Shown in pieces: positions 51,376 to 63,434 of a stretch of DNA of 64,000 nt. The DNA is from Moringa oleifera (taxonomy: Eukaryota > Streptophyta > Magnoliopsida > Brassicales > Moringaceae), in NCBI GenBank assembly GCA_021397835.1, contig JAJFZO010000191.1:3167001-3231000 (forward strand), read 5' to 3'. Every line of letters starts with the position of its first letter. Position 1 is the first letter of the stretch. The position numbers were made by a program, and so were the translations under genes. The notes under the pieces were generated by a model that worked only from the letters and a program-made list of their open reading frames with translations, had not been told where the DNA came from and ran no database searches.

Positions 51376-53559
51376 TCTACATATACATAAGTTGTTGGAT
51401 ATATGTAGAGCTTGGGTGAGGCGAATCGAGTGTAAATTGCCAGGATTCAGGATTGTGGATTCATTTTTTAATGAGATTATTAAGGTCTAAAGATGAATGC
51501 TTACTGAATGGGGTACCCATTTCCCATATTTCACTAAGAAACTAAGATGAGCATTGGGGTTCGGCTTGAAATTCTGGGTTCTTCCTTTTAATAATTTTCT
51601 GGTTTACTGTTGTTTTGAATTGCTTGTTACTTGCATCATTCCCTCTTTTGTGGTCGTTAAACCTTAGCACTTTGGACGTTTGCACAGAGTTCCTTTTTCT
51701 GTGGATTGGAAAAAACGATTCTTGATTCTTCAGGTCTGAGAAGAGTTGTAATGTGGCTCTTGTAGGCTTCCTGTGGAATTGGGTGGGGCGCTCTCTTTGA
51801 TGCCATTGCATAGTGTCACCGCCTCGGCCTTGTTCACTTCTTTGCTGTCTTTGAACAATGAAAACTGGGGGTGTCTCTCAGAAGGTATTCTTCAAGTTTC
51901 CTTTTCTACTTTCTATACGATTGTGTTTCCAGTGATTGATGATTAACTGAATGACAGAGGCATTTCCTAAAAATTAGTGAACTTGCTATCCTACTACAGT
52001 TGTGCGAGGACACCTTGTTGTTGTGGATGACCGTGGGGTTGGACACAATTTAGTAGATTTCTTAAGCAACTGTATTCTGGTGGTAGAAGACACTAAATGG
52101 ATTTGTTCTGTTTCAATGAAGGTCTTTTCGATGTTTCTTTATCAGGAATCATGAGAAAAAGGCTTTTGATTACCTGAGCTTCATTGATTTCTCTGATTAT
52201 TTTGTAGTATTGTCATTCAATAGTGGCATTTACAGCACAAACTCTCTCCCAGAGGAGAGACTGCAGATTTCTTTTATTGCCTGGATCAGTTTACTGTGAG
52301 GGTATATTAGAAGATGAGAAATTTGAGCTTCACTGGTGAAACCCAAGAAGTATGCAGGGAATCCAGGCCTTTGTTTGGGCATACAGATTAAGATCAGATC
52401 CTTATTCTCATCTTTTTTTGATTTTGAAAATCTTGCTTTTACCATGCTACTGATTTCTGAATCTGGGGTCTATACAGTTCTGATTAGAACTTTTCCATTG
52501 GTGTCTGCTTAGCCCAGAATCATGGCCCATGTTCAGTTTAAGAACTATTAGATATGCAAACTGCTTTTAAAACTACACAAAAATCATCTTCGTTTGCAGA
52601 ATTCTTGGGTTCTCCAAAACTTGTCATAGCAGTATAATTGCGATTTAGATAATGAGAAATTTAGTGCTCGGGACACTGAAGTTTCCCAGTAATTCGTAAG
52701 CTTCAGACAATCTTCGCCAGAGATTAAGAGCATAGCCACCAATTTGTATTTTTGTGAGGTCAGCCAGAATAAATTTTCGGCAGAGATAATATGCAAAGTA
52801 ACAAGTAATATGAGTTGATGTAAATTAAATACATGATATTAGGCACAAACTATATGAATAACTTATGTATCTTTAGATTGTTGTTGACCTACAACCATGT
52901 TAAAAGATGATTGATGTCGCCTCCTTAAGGCTTTCTAGGATCTCTGAGAAATGGAGAGGGGCAGATTAGGGGAGCAATCGTTGTGTTTTCATTTCTCTGT
53001 TGAGTGATTAGGTCTGAATGTTTTAGCTAATCTGATTCGTTCAATGGTCGCAGGATTTGCAACACCACTATAACATGGCCTGCAAGCTTGTGGTCTAGAA
53101 ATCAACCAGGTTATGATCATGGGAGATGTTTTGTTCTGTTTGTAATTTCAATTGAAGTTGGTCGACAATAGATGAAATAGTCGTCTGTTTTGATTTTTTA
53201 TCTGGAAAGGTTTTCGAACGAATTCTAACCTGACATTCATTGCATAAGAGCTTATAGATTTCTGAAAAGAAATGGATCTTCGCGCATAAAAGCTCACAGT
53301 TATAATTCCCTGGTACAGTTGATGATGGTTCATTTTCAAAATCTATCATGCACGGCACTCTCTTCTTAGGAAGAATGAAAATTCTGTATCTGGATGAAAT
53401 TCATGTTTGCATACATGACATGCATAATCTTTGCTAAAGGAACATCAGTTTTGATTTTTTCTGGATGAAATATTATTCCCATTGACATTTAAGTGAGGAG
53501 AATTATTGCTAACTGGTCTCTCGCAAGGAAGAAAAAAGACTCCATCTTTAAGAAATACA
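51376..53559. other. Intergenic, no supported gene
   Basis: Moderate composition and several short frames on both strands without splice partners. A short ATG frame near 51858 ends at a GTATTC donor-like site but stands alone. I see no RNA gene. Confidence 0.45.
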
Positions 53560-55200
53560 TGATAGTGATGGGCCATGTGTGCTGTGTCGCGTGTGGTGGT
53601 GGTTGCTGGCCCAAAGGCGTCTGTCTGACGGTTGCAACAATTTTCAGGCTTTCACATATGCTTTTCGCCCTGGAAAGTCCTTGCCTTTGAATCTCTTCTG
53701 CCCCTTAATACGATTACTGCACCACCAATGTTGAATATAAATATTCTCTCACTCACTTTCCGAGTCTTCTCTGTTCAAGTCAATATCTAACTTACACAAA
53801 ACGTGGGAATTAGATAGCTTAATGTCTCTTTGTTATTACTAAACTCTCGTATGTAACCCACTTCAAAAATCTTAATCCATACAGTACATTTGATGGAGAA
53901 TAATCTTAAATCTCTAGCAGTAAAATCCTTAAATTAATATTGCATTGTGATAACCCTAATTACAACAAGTTTAATTTACCTTAAAAAACCTTAATTTTTC
54001 ATGAGAACCAGAACTCTTTTTTGTGAGAGAGATTTCCGGAGCTCCAACAGCATAGGCATGTTTTGTTAAGTAAGATTCAACACGTGGTATTTTGACTTAA
54101 CCCATATATGTCCCAATGACTGAAGAAGAATTGAAAACCGTTTCGTTCCATCTTTTTTGGTCTCCTGTTCTGTGGGAACACAACTCTAGATATTTTCAAG
54201 GTAGCTTTAAGAGTCAGTGAGCCTCAGCCCTAATAACAATATCTCCAGTCATTTTACTGTGGTTGAAGAATTAATTTGACTTTTTGTTTGAGATTATATC
54301 TCCCTTGTCGCTTTCTGTGATCGAGTTGGTACTTTAGTACCAAATACGGTTCATTTGTGCACATATTGAAATAAGGAAACTTCCCAAACTTTTCTCACTT
54401 TGGATTTTTGACTTACACTTTCAAAATGACTTCTTTTTTGAGACTCCCACTTCTATATATTTCTTTAAATCCAAGACCATCAACACATATGGAAGCTAGC
54501 TTTTACTGATCATATTCCTTTGAGTTCCATGCTGTTTCCTCCTTTAGCTCGTCAGTAATCAATTGTTGTCTCCTCTATTTCATTTGTTTATGTTGGTTCA
54601 AAGGGAGAAATTTCAAGAATGGAGAGCGCTGCAGCTTCAAGGTATAACCGTAACATGCAAGAGAGAAACCGGAGAATACGCATGAAAGACTTTTACCACA
54701 AGCTTGCTTCTGTAATCAGTCCTCAGCTTCCCAGGGTAACTCTCTCTCTCTCTCTCTCTCTTTTTCTTCTGCGTGCCTGCATGCACATTATGAACTTTAT
54801 AACACAACTCTATGTTTTTAATTTCAAAGATTGGAAGCAATTACGGTAAGGTTATATGTTTAATATTTTTCTGTAGTTGACAGCGCCTGCGTTGGTGGCT
54901 GAGACAACTTCTTACATAAGCAATTTGAAGGCAAGAATAGAGGAAGCGAAGCAAAGGAAGGAGGCGTTGACTAGAGGAAATGAAACAGCACCTGACATGA
55001 GCGGCTCATCACCAAGCTTCTTACCTGTACTGGATATACGAAGTGGGGACTCTACTGTTGAAATAAATCTGATTACCGGGCTGGATAAGAACTTCGAGTT
55101 ACACCAACTTATCAGTGTTCTTCAAGAACACGGGGCTGAAGTTGTAAGTGTTGCACTCCGTAACACAGCAGAGAGATCCATCTATGTAATTCAGTCGAAG
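53560..55200 (+). repeat. Left copy of a bHLH-containing tandem duplication
   Basis: The promoter, leader and first two exons match the right copy starting near 62500. Shared landmarks include GCAACAATTTT and GGCTTTCACAT upstream (53630/62560), TGAAGAAGAATTGAAAA (about 54120/62830), GGGAGAAATTT in the leader, and near-identical coding exons. Identity falls in introns. Confidence 0.8.
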
Positions 55201-56018
55201 GTAGTGATTTCTCCTTTTTGGTTGGAAATATATATTGCGCGCTTTAATCCAGATTTCTTGTATACCTTAACCAGAAGCTGAAGTAGTCTTTGATATTTAT
55301 GTTTCGTCTTTTTCTTGCTCTCCTACCATAAATGATCACCTCCTTCATTCACGTACATGCATGTTTCTCTCTCTCTCTCTCTCTTTTTGTGCATGTCGTT
55401 TAACTTGTCTTTTACAAACTTGATCTCAAAATTGCTTAATTTTTCTGTTGTCGAAGACTTCTGGAGACCTGTCTGATACGTGTGGTGGACTTGCTATCGT
55501 CTGGAAAGGGTGAAGAACGGCATGAGGTGTCCCCGACATATCGTGTGCTTGTAAAGACGTTTCTTGAAATAATGACATAAATCAACAAGAAACTTGAAAG
55601 CAATTTCATGGCTGCAAAGTAGCATAAACCAAAATGAGTAAAAGACACATGAAGAACAAATAAGTATGTTTAGAGGTCGTGTCAAAGTAAGATTGTATAT
55701 ATGCCGTGAAAATTGATAAAGAAAATTCAATTTGAGAATCGATCAATCCCTTGCAGAGACGGAAAAAAGAAAGGATGGGCGATCTAGCTAGGGTTTTTCT
55801 GTTCGAGGAGTAGCAATGTTCCATTCTATAGATGATCATGAGAGACAAAGTTGCTTCTGATATCACATGATGAACTTCAAAAAATTAATCTAGTGATTAA
55901 GGTGAAAACACTTTTAGTAATTCATGGACATGTTTAATTGTGCGTGCAGGCTATTAGTGCCCGGATCGGCATTGAGACATCAAGGCTACAGGAGAGACTG
56001 ATGGATATGATACTCTGA
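54619..56018 (+). CDS. bHLH transcription factor (bHLH162/bHLH36-like)
   Basis: Three exons, 54619-54735, 54877-55200 and 55950-56018, phase-consistent, 169 residues. The basic region and helix 1 (about residues 8-35) contain QERNRRIRMKDFYHKLASVI, keeping the DNA-contact Glu and the Arg pair but not the His of canonical G-box binders. Exon 2 encodes helix 2 (TAPALVAETTSYISNLKARI) and then an ACT-like fold (VLDIRSGDSTVEINLI, then HQLISVLQEHGAEVVSVALR), as in plant subgroups around bHLH36/118/120/125 and bHLH162. The short loop lies at the first splice junction. Members of these groups answer to stress or nutrient signals; the role here is unknown. A TATATAT box near 54454 fits transcription starting about 150 bases before the ATG. 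The tandem partner starts at 63267. Confidence 0.88.
54740..54762. repeat. (TC)n microsatellite in bHLH intron 1
   Basis: It starts five bases inside the donor GTAAC of the left bHLH copy and is shorter than the matching tract in the right copy. Another (CT)n tract lies at 55365-55385 in intron 2. Confidence 0.95.
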
Positions 56019-58066
56019 TAAGGAACCTCAGCAATGCACCGTGCTTTCTGCCTTCTAAATGGAACCAGAAACTTTACTAGATCGTTCTTCTTCAACTTAC
56101 TGTGTGTCAAGATTTTCATGAGATTTTCAGGATGTAGAGAGAAAATTAGGGGAAATAGGGTATTTAGTATTGCTTTTAAACTATCTAAACACAACTGAGT
56201 TTCTTTTCGAAGTATTTCTGTGCAATATGTGATATCCTCATAAATATCAGTGTGCTATGCTTGCCTTGATTCTAAGGACATCCTCCTCATGTATTGTAGC
56301 TATATATGGGATGTGTGACGTGCCTGATTAATGTGACCGAGCCGCCGTTTCTTTCTCTCCAAGCCATAATGAAAGACTAAGATGGCTCACATATTTCGTT
56401 CAATTTATGCATATTATAAGAGGGAGCAATCAGAGCCGAGGCGGCCCATACCAAAGCCGACTAAGCCACACCAAAATGGATGGCTAGGTGTTTTGTTAGC
56501 TTATAATCAAATCAAACAAATTGTATGAAAGCTCATGAGCCTCCGTTATTGCCAGAGGTTCCTTCTATACGGGACTAATGCTTGCTCCGCAGTATTTAAA
56601 TTTAATTTTATAAATTAAAAAATAAAAATAATATTAACAAAGCATTAGTTAATAATGGCTTTCACATAAAAGATCAAAATGGTAAATATTAAAAAAAGGT
56701 AAATTTTGTTTAGTTTAATTTGAAAAACATAAACACAACTGATCAAATTATATTGCATAAATATTGATCAGGTTTATCATCTAACATTAAATTAAAAATA
56801 TAAAAAATCACATACAAAACATTTAGTTTAGATATATAAACGAAAAGAAACAGTATATATACAAATATATCCTCAATTAATACATTCTCATATATTTCAC
56901 CAAAAAATTCAACAAAGTATTGAATAATATTTTCGACATATTTATTGAATAACCCAAAAACAACACTATTACATGAATGTCATTATTTAATATTTAATTA
57001 TATTTGTGCAAATAATTTGATAATCATTTGATGTCATAAATAATTGAAAAAAATATGAAATTAATATATATATATGGTAAATCATGAATCATATGAATAT
57101 TACTTATGTTGGGACGAGATATTTACTTCAGAATTGCACGAGATCACACCATTAATTAAAATGTGTCAATTTCTTTAACTTTTTTACAAATTAACATGAC
57201 ATGTAATATCAATTGTGCATGTTGTCTATAGACTTTATTATCCGTCTGCATGTATAAATTTTTTCCTAAACAAAATGACAATATAGACCATCAAAATATA
57301 GAAACAAATAATTTATTGAGCTTCATTTTAAAATAAATAAACCTTATTTTACTCAAAATTATGTAACGTACCTGTAGATCCCATATGTCTCTTAAAGTAT
57401 AATGTATTATTATTCTTTTTAAACATAAACTCTGTAAACAAAATTATTTGTTATGCAGGATCAATAACATATTTTTTAATTTGTAAGTCCGTAGTGGAAA
57501 ATCAATAAAATAAAATAGTAATTTAATTTAAAATATATTTTCTTATTTTGCCATAATCGTCAATATATGAAACACATTGATTTGAATAATGTTTATGAAA
57601 TATTAAAGCAATAATAATAGCTTGCATACATATTAATATCATAAATTTTTGTAATGTTTGAAGGAGTTAAATACTAACTTACTTTCAATTAACTTTATTT
57701 TTCATGCATCAATATAAACAAATTAAAAGTTTATAAAACTAATAAATAACACGAGATTTTCTTAACAGTTATCATTATGATAATGATAAAAAAAAATATT
57801 TTTTTTTTATCTAAACATCTTCATTGATCTGAAACGTATCTGATTTATTTCACAATGTAATTTTTCAAAGACACGCAACTATAAATTTTAGTATAATAAT
57901 ATTAATAAAAATAAATTAAATAATGTAATTTATAAAAAAATCAAATGTTTACAGTTATACTATTGTTTTAAGTTTATCAAAAATATTCTAAATAATATGC
58001 ACTTTTTAATTTAAAATTTTGAAGTATTAATGAGTTTAGTTATGTCTTCATGATATGTTTGAGTAA
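56019..58066. other. 3' flank then AT-rich gene-free DNA
   Basis: The first 300 bases should be 3' UTR of the left bHLH gene. 56600-58066 is AT-rich with no coding signal. Confidence 0.5.
56471..56574 (-). repeat. Left arm of a diverged inverted duplication
   Basis: Its reverse complement resembles 60655-60790: both share an AACCTCT start, GAGGCTCA followed by GAG, ACAATTTGTTTGATT, CTAACAAAA and a final CCATCCA/CCGTCCA, with insertions in the right arm. Confidence 0.6.
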
Positions 58067-58075
58067 TTATTTTTA

Positions 58076-58617
58076 GGGTAAATATCATTTAAAATCTTAA
58101 GTTTAACGGCTCTCTCTCCAATCAAACATTAACTTTCAAAATGTATCCAAACAGACCCTAATTTATTAATTTTATCCAAATTAAACCTGACTCAAAATAA
58201 TTATAAAAAATTAATAATTTTTTCATTGTTAAAAATGTCTAAAAACTTATCAAATAGATTTGACACTTTATTTTAATTTTATTCCTCAAATTTGAAAATT
58301 TTTTAACTAATTAACTATTTTTTATGAATTTTTTAAATTTTTGATGGTATATTTTTTAAGAAAAATATTTTTGGTACTTAAAAAATTTTGAATTTTTTTA
58401 TGATGATAGCTTAAATATTTTATTACATCTATAAAAAATTATAAGTCAAAATTTGTTGTAAAATCTCTTTAATTTGAATATTTTTAATATTTAAATTTTT
58501 CAACGAGGTTTAATTTTGACAAAATTAAAATATTAAGGTTTGTTTGGATACTTTTTAAAAGTAAAGGTTTGATTGGAGAGAGAGGGTAAAACTTAAGGTT
58601 TTAAATGACATTTACCC
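58076..58617. mobile_element. Mutator-like MITE with perfect 9-bp target duplication
   Basis: A 542-base non-coding element has long inverted ends: GGGTAAATATCATTTAAAA on the left and, read on the other strand, GGGTAAATGTCATTTAAAA on the right. Similarity continues for about 90-100 bases through CTCTCTCCAATCAAAC and GTATCCAAACA. Both ends are flanked by the identical 9-mer TTATTTTTA (58067-58075 and 58618-58626). A 9-bp duplication with long inverted ends is the signature of Mutator-superfamily insertions. No transposase frame is present, so it is non-autonomous. Confidence 0.85.
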
Positions 58618-59284
58618 TTATTTTTATTATGAAATAGGAGTGAGATTGTGTGGGTCTCAAGTGATTTTGAAATTGAGGAATAAGAGTAGCAAACACAAAG
58701 TCCTTCTCCAAGCATTGCCATTTTTCATTGTTGAGTAAAATTATTGTTTTACTCGTCATTTATTTTTAAATTTATAGATACAAGAAAAATAAAAAAATAT
58801 TTTTTTACTTAAACACTTTTTTATGACTGAAAATTTATTTTATATTTATGGTTTATGAATTTGTTTTTCTATATGTGATATAAATTTATTATTATTTTTT
58901 AAAAATATTATATACTTATTTAAGATTAAAAAAAATTAACATTTGATTTCTATAATTTATAATTTTTTAAAAATATAATTTTAAGTAAAGTTTATCTATC
59001 CTCTTTTGAAATTAATAAAAATTATTACAATATCTAATATATTTTTTTCAATTAAATATATACAATTCTAAAGTATACAAAGAAAATTAACAACAATTTA
59101 TTTAGATTTTAAATTGAAATAAATGTATAAAAAGAATTCATAATGATTTCGATTTCGTTCTTAAAACTTTTGAGTAAACAACTTATTCTGAATCAAATTC
59201 TTAATTTTAATTTCTATCTTCTCCAATTCACGTCTCTTTTGATTCTCACCCATTTTAATTATGTTTAAGTAAACATGCCACCAC

Positions 59285-60240
59285 TGTTTCAATTTGGTTT
59301 AATGTACAATTTACTTCAAATTACTATAAAAATTATTAATATTTTCACTGCTAAAATAACTAAAACAAATTTCACACTTTATTTTAAGGCTATTTATTTC
59401 TTAAATTTCAATAATTTTTGTTTAAAAATTATTTTATGAATTTATTAAATTTTCAACTATATAAAATATATTTAAAAAGTATTTTTTAGTACTCAAAACA
59501 TTTTAAAATTTTTTATAATGATAGTTTGAATATTATTTATGTTTATCAAAAATTTTAAACCAAATGTTATATAAGATCTCTAATTTGAATATTATACTTT
59601 TTTAATTTTTAGTAGGATATCTAAATTGAAGCAAATTGAAACATTAAGGTAATTTATGATTTAAATTAAAAAGTGCCTAAGTTTTAGGTTTTTTAATATA
59701 TTTATCTTTTAATATATTTTAAAAATAAAAATATAAAGGGTAAAGCTTATATAAAACCTTAATATTTACCCCATATTATCAAATAAATCTTGATGTTCAA
59801 GAGGTATTTAATCAAATCTAAATCTACTAATTTATACTAAATTAATCCATAATAAACAACTTCAACAATTAGAGATTTTAAATCGGGGATCTTGTACAAC
59901 AAATTTTGATTTAAAATTTTTCACAGATGTAAAACAAATTCAATTTACCATTACAAAAAAAATTTTAAATTTTTTTAAGTACTGAAAATACATTTTTTAA
60001 ATTTTATATTATCAAAATTTTGAAAAATTTATAAAAAATAAATTTTGAATAAAAAATTATTCAAATTTAAGGGAACATCCAAATGAAGTAAAGAATTGAT
60101 TTGAGTTATTTTTGAAGTATTTCAACAACAAACATACAATTTTTCACAGTCATTTGAGATAATTTTTATTTTGGATCAAATTTTGATAGATCCATATTTA
60201 ATTTATCACTTTTGACTATAAAAATTTGATTGATAACCTG
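59285..60240. mobile_element. Decayed relatives of the 58-kb MITE
   Basis: 59285-59720 follows the interior of the element at 58076 in the same orientation (TTTCACACTTTATTTTAA, then TTTTTTATAATGATAG). 59740-60240 carries the interior in reverse (AAATTTTGATTTAAAATTTTT with a following ATGTAAAAC). Ends and target duplications are no longer clear. Confidence 0.6.
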
Positions 60241-60292
60241 AAATAAATATTATAATTTTATATAACTTTTACATAAAAATGTATAAAATTTC

Positions 60293-60321
60293 AATTGTAA
60301 TTGTAATTGTAATTGTAATTG
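60293..60321 (+). repeat. Hexamer tandem repeat (TTGTAA)n
   Basis: Nearly five copies of TTGTAA. Confidence 0.95.
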
Positions 60322-60654
60322 CCTTTTTCTTGGCATTTTTTCCCTCACATTTTATTCATGAATATGAGAGTGTATCTTTTCATCCTTCTAACCACATTTA
60401 ATAAAATAGAAAACATAAAATTTCTGTCACCATATAAATGAAGAAAAATAGCCAACAAAGACAAATAAATGTAATATAAGTATTGAATAAAAAAAAGTAA
60501 TATATATATGAAATATACTTATGAAAATGTATCTTTTTGAAAAAGTCACAAAATGTCATCAAAAAATTAAATTAATTTTTTTTAATTAAAATCTTGTCAC
60601 AAGGAACAGACTTAGGTCGGTATGGGCCATGTAATTAGCCCTGTATGTTTAACA

Positions 60655-60790
60655 GGAGAAACCTCTCAGCAGCGCCTGAGGCTCACGAGTGTATGAATCC
60701 TGTAATAATGAGTCAAGACAATTTGTTTGATTGATTAGAAGACGAGGATCAAAGCACACTAACAAAATACATGGCCGTCCATGGGTGGGG
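60655..60790 (+). repeat. Right arm of a diverged inverted duplication
   Basis: Pairs with 56471-56574 in opposite orientation. The 4 kb between the arms contains the MITE cluster. Confidence 0.6.
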
Positions 60791-61536
60791 AGATGGGCTG
60801 GGTTTTGGCAGGTGGAGATCAGCCCAATCCAGGTTATTGAAGCAATCGGGTCCAATTTAGTGGGTAAAGGAAGACTTCCGTACCCGGTGATCTATTCCAC
60901 TGGGTTTGTTTGTTTCCGTGTATCTCTAAATAGTCAGTAATGTTAGGCGGTGATATAAATGCCGTTGATCTGATTCCATCAAACCCATTTTAATTGTTGG
61001 ATCAAACAAATTCTTAGATGCCGTAATCATGAAGGAACGCAGATCAAGCTGTTGTGGATGACGAGCACACATCAAGTTGTGTACGTAGGGGAGGATGAAA
61101 GTCATTGCACTTAATCATTCCTCCTACATGCAAACCCTAGAATATTAAAGCAAAACCATATATTTTTTTAAAAAAATACTTTAGTTTAAATTATATTACA
61201 TTTTCCTATTTTTATTATGTCATAACAAAGGGGCGCCTATAAAATAATAAAAAAAGAGAAAAAAAAAACTCACTCACTTTCATTATTTAAGTTTGGTGGA
61301 AAATCTATTTTATGGGCTTCCATCCAAAGATGGTTTAGCCTGTCCAAGCCATATATGCTCTGTTGCCTGTGGCACTGTTACTCTGTTAGGCGTATAATGA
61401 TACCAAAGTCTCTAATTTGCAACATTTAATTTATTTTATATTATTTTTTTATAATTTACAATATTTAGCTTGCAGCTTTTAATTCAAACTTCATAAATTC
61501 TTCAGCTTACAAATCAAACGAATCAAAAATTTTAAA

Positions 61537-62022
61537 GATAAATATCGTTTTAAATCTTAAGTTTTATTTTCGATTCTATTAAATTCTTTTACTTTCAAAA
61601 CGTATTCAAACAAATTTTAATATTTTAATTTTATTTAATAAATTAAATTCTATAAAAAATTTAAATATTTAAATATTTAAATTAAAAATATTTTATAATA
61701 AATTTTGACTTACAATTTTTTACATATGTAAAAAAAAAATATTCGAGCTATTATAGAAAAATTAAAATTTTTTGAGTGCAAAAAATATTTTTGTAAAAAT
61801 ATATTATGAATTTTTTTTAAATTTAAGGAATAAAGTCAAAATAAAGTGTAAAATCTATTTGAGTATTTTTTAGTAATTTTAAAAATAAAAAATTATTAAT
61901 TTTTAAAATTATTTTAAATTAATATCTAATTTGAATAAAATTATTATATCAGAGTTTGTTTAGGTACGTTTTAAAGTTTAGGGTTTAATTGAGAAAATAA
62001 AGTAAAACGGATAGTTTTATCT
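61537..62022. mobile_element. Second, diverged copy of the MITE family
   Basis: It begins GATAAATATCGTTTTAAATC and contains CTTTCAAAACGTATTCAAAC, matching the left end of the 58-kb element. The right end, on the other strand, has TTAAACCCTAAACTTTAAAA and CGTACCTAAACAAAC. About 486 bases. The target duplication is not recognisable. Confidence 0.65.
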
Positions 62023-63094
62023 AAATCTTAATAATCAATTAAAAAATGTTCATGCATCAATTAAAATGAATGAATCACATTAATTCTTAAAGAGTTAAGG
62101 GCCTACGTTTTTAGGTTAAAAGTTGGAACTCGTAATTGTCTTGCCTCTTTTAAAACAAATAAAAAAAAAAAGAAAAAGAAGTTAGGGCTGATTAATTAGA
62201 GGTCGTTGGGGGGCAAAATTTACAAATTTGGACCAAATTTTAAAAGGAGATTAATTTTAGCCACAGTTCTTGACCAAGGACAGCATTAAATGGCTTTGGT
62301 ATTTGTACAAAATATTTATGATTGGTAGTACCCGGCAAATGGAGGGTTATTTCATGCAGGGTTAGAAAGCAGTTTAATTCTATTAGCATAAAATTTTCTC
62401 TTTTAACTCTCGTATCCCTTTGGTTTGCCATAGAGTAATGGAAATCATCATTATATCTCTTGAATTTTTTCTTGAATGGTGAGTCGTATCCTTGTTCAAA
62501 CATCTACAGATGGGTGAATTTCTAGTATCAGATAATGTAAGGTGGTCTTTTTCAACAAATGCAACAATTTTGTGGCTTTCACATGATTTTTGTGGAAAGT
62601 TTTTGCCTCTGAATGCCAATTCAACTGGAAGCATATGTCTGCATCAGGAAGCATCGCGTAGATGCGTCTTCCAGTGACTTGCAAAGGCTTCTCAGGTTGC
62701 CAATTTAAGAGCATAAGATTCATGAGAATTGACCAGAATCCTTTTGTTGATTACGTAAGCAATTACGTATATAAGATTCAACGCGTTAATTAATACATAT
62801 GTCCGGAGCCATGAAGTATGTTAATGTCTGAAGAAGAATTGAAAAGTTTCGTTCCTTTCATGTCATTCTCTATTCTGTGCGAGCACTACCCAATCGGTCT
62901 CGTAGCTTTTAATTACCGCACCCCACAGGCTTCAACCCTAATTTTGCAATATCTCTCCAGTCTTGTACGATAAGTTAATAATTAATGACCTGTTGAAACT
63001 AATAGTGTTTTTCTCTTCAACCAGGAAGGTTCCAGTATGCTTTTCCTAGAAATCTTGACCAACGTACACTTTGAAAATGTCTTCTCTCTCAGCC

Positions 63095-63102
63095 TATAAA
63101 TA
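63095..63102 (+). promoter_or_regulatory. TATA box of right bHLH copy
   Basis: TATAAATA lies 165 bases before the ATG, at the position equivalent to the TATA-like box of the left copy. Confidence 0.6.
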
Positions 63103-63266
63103 TCTTGAAGTCCAAGAGTCCAATTAGTTACAATTATGGAAGCTAGGTTTTAACTCATATTCCTTGATCAGTTCCAACGAGTTTCCTCTTTTAGTTCATC
63201 ACTAGCTTTGCCGGTTCTATTCCATTTGTTTGTTTTGGTCCGCCGGGAGAAATTTGAAGACAATAT

Positions 63267-63392
63267 ATGGAATCAATGGAAAGGCCTACATCTTCAAGGC
63301 ATAACCTGAAAATGCGAGAGAGAAATCGGAGAATGCGCATGAAAGACCTGTACCACAGGCTTGCTTCAGTAATCAGTCCTCAGCTTTCTAGG

Positions 63393-63434
<42 letters not shown>

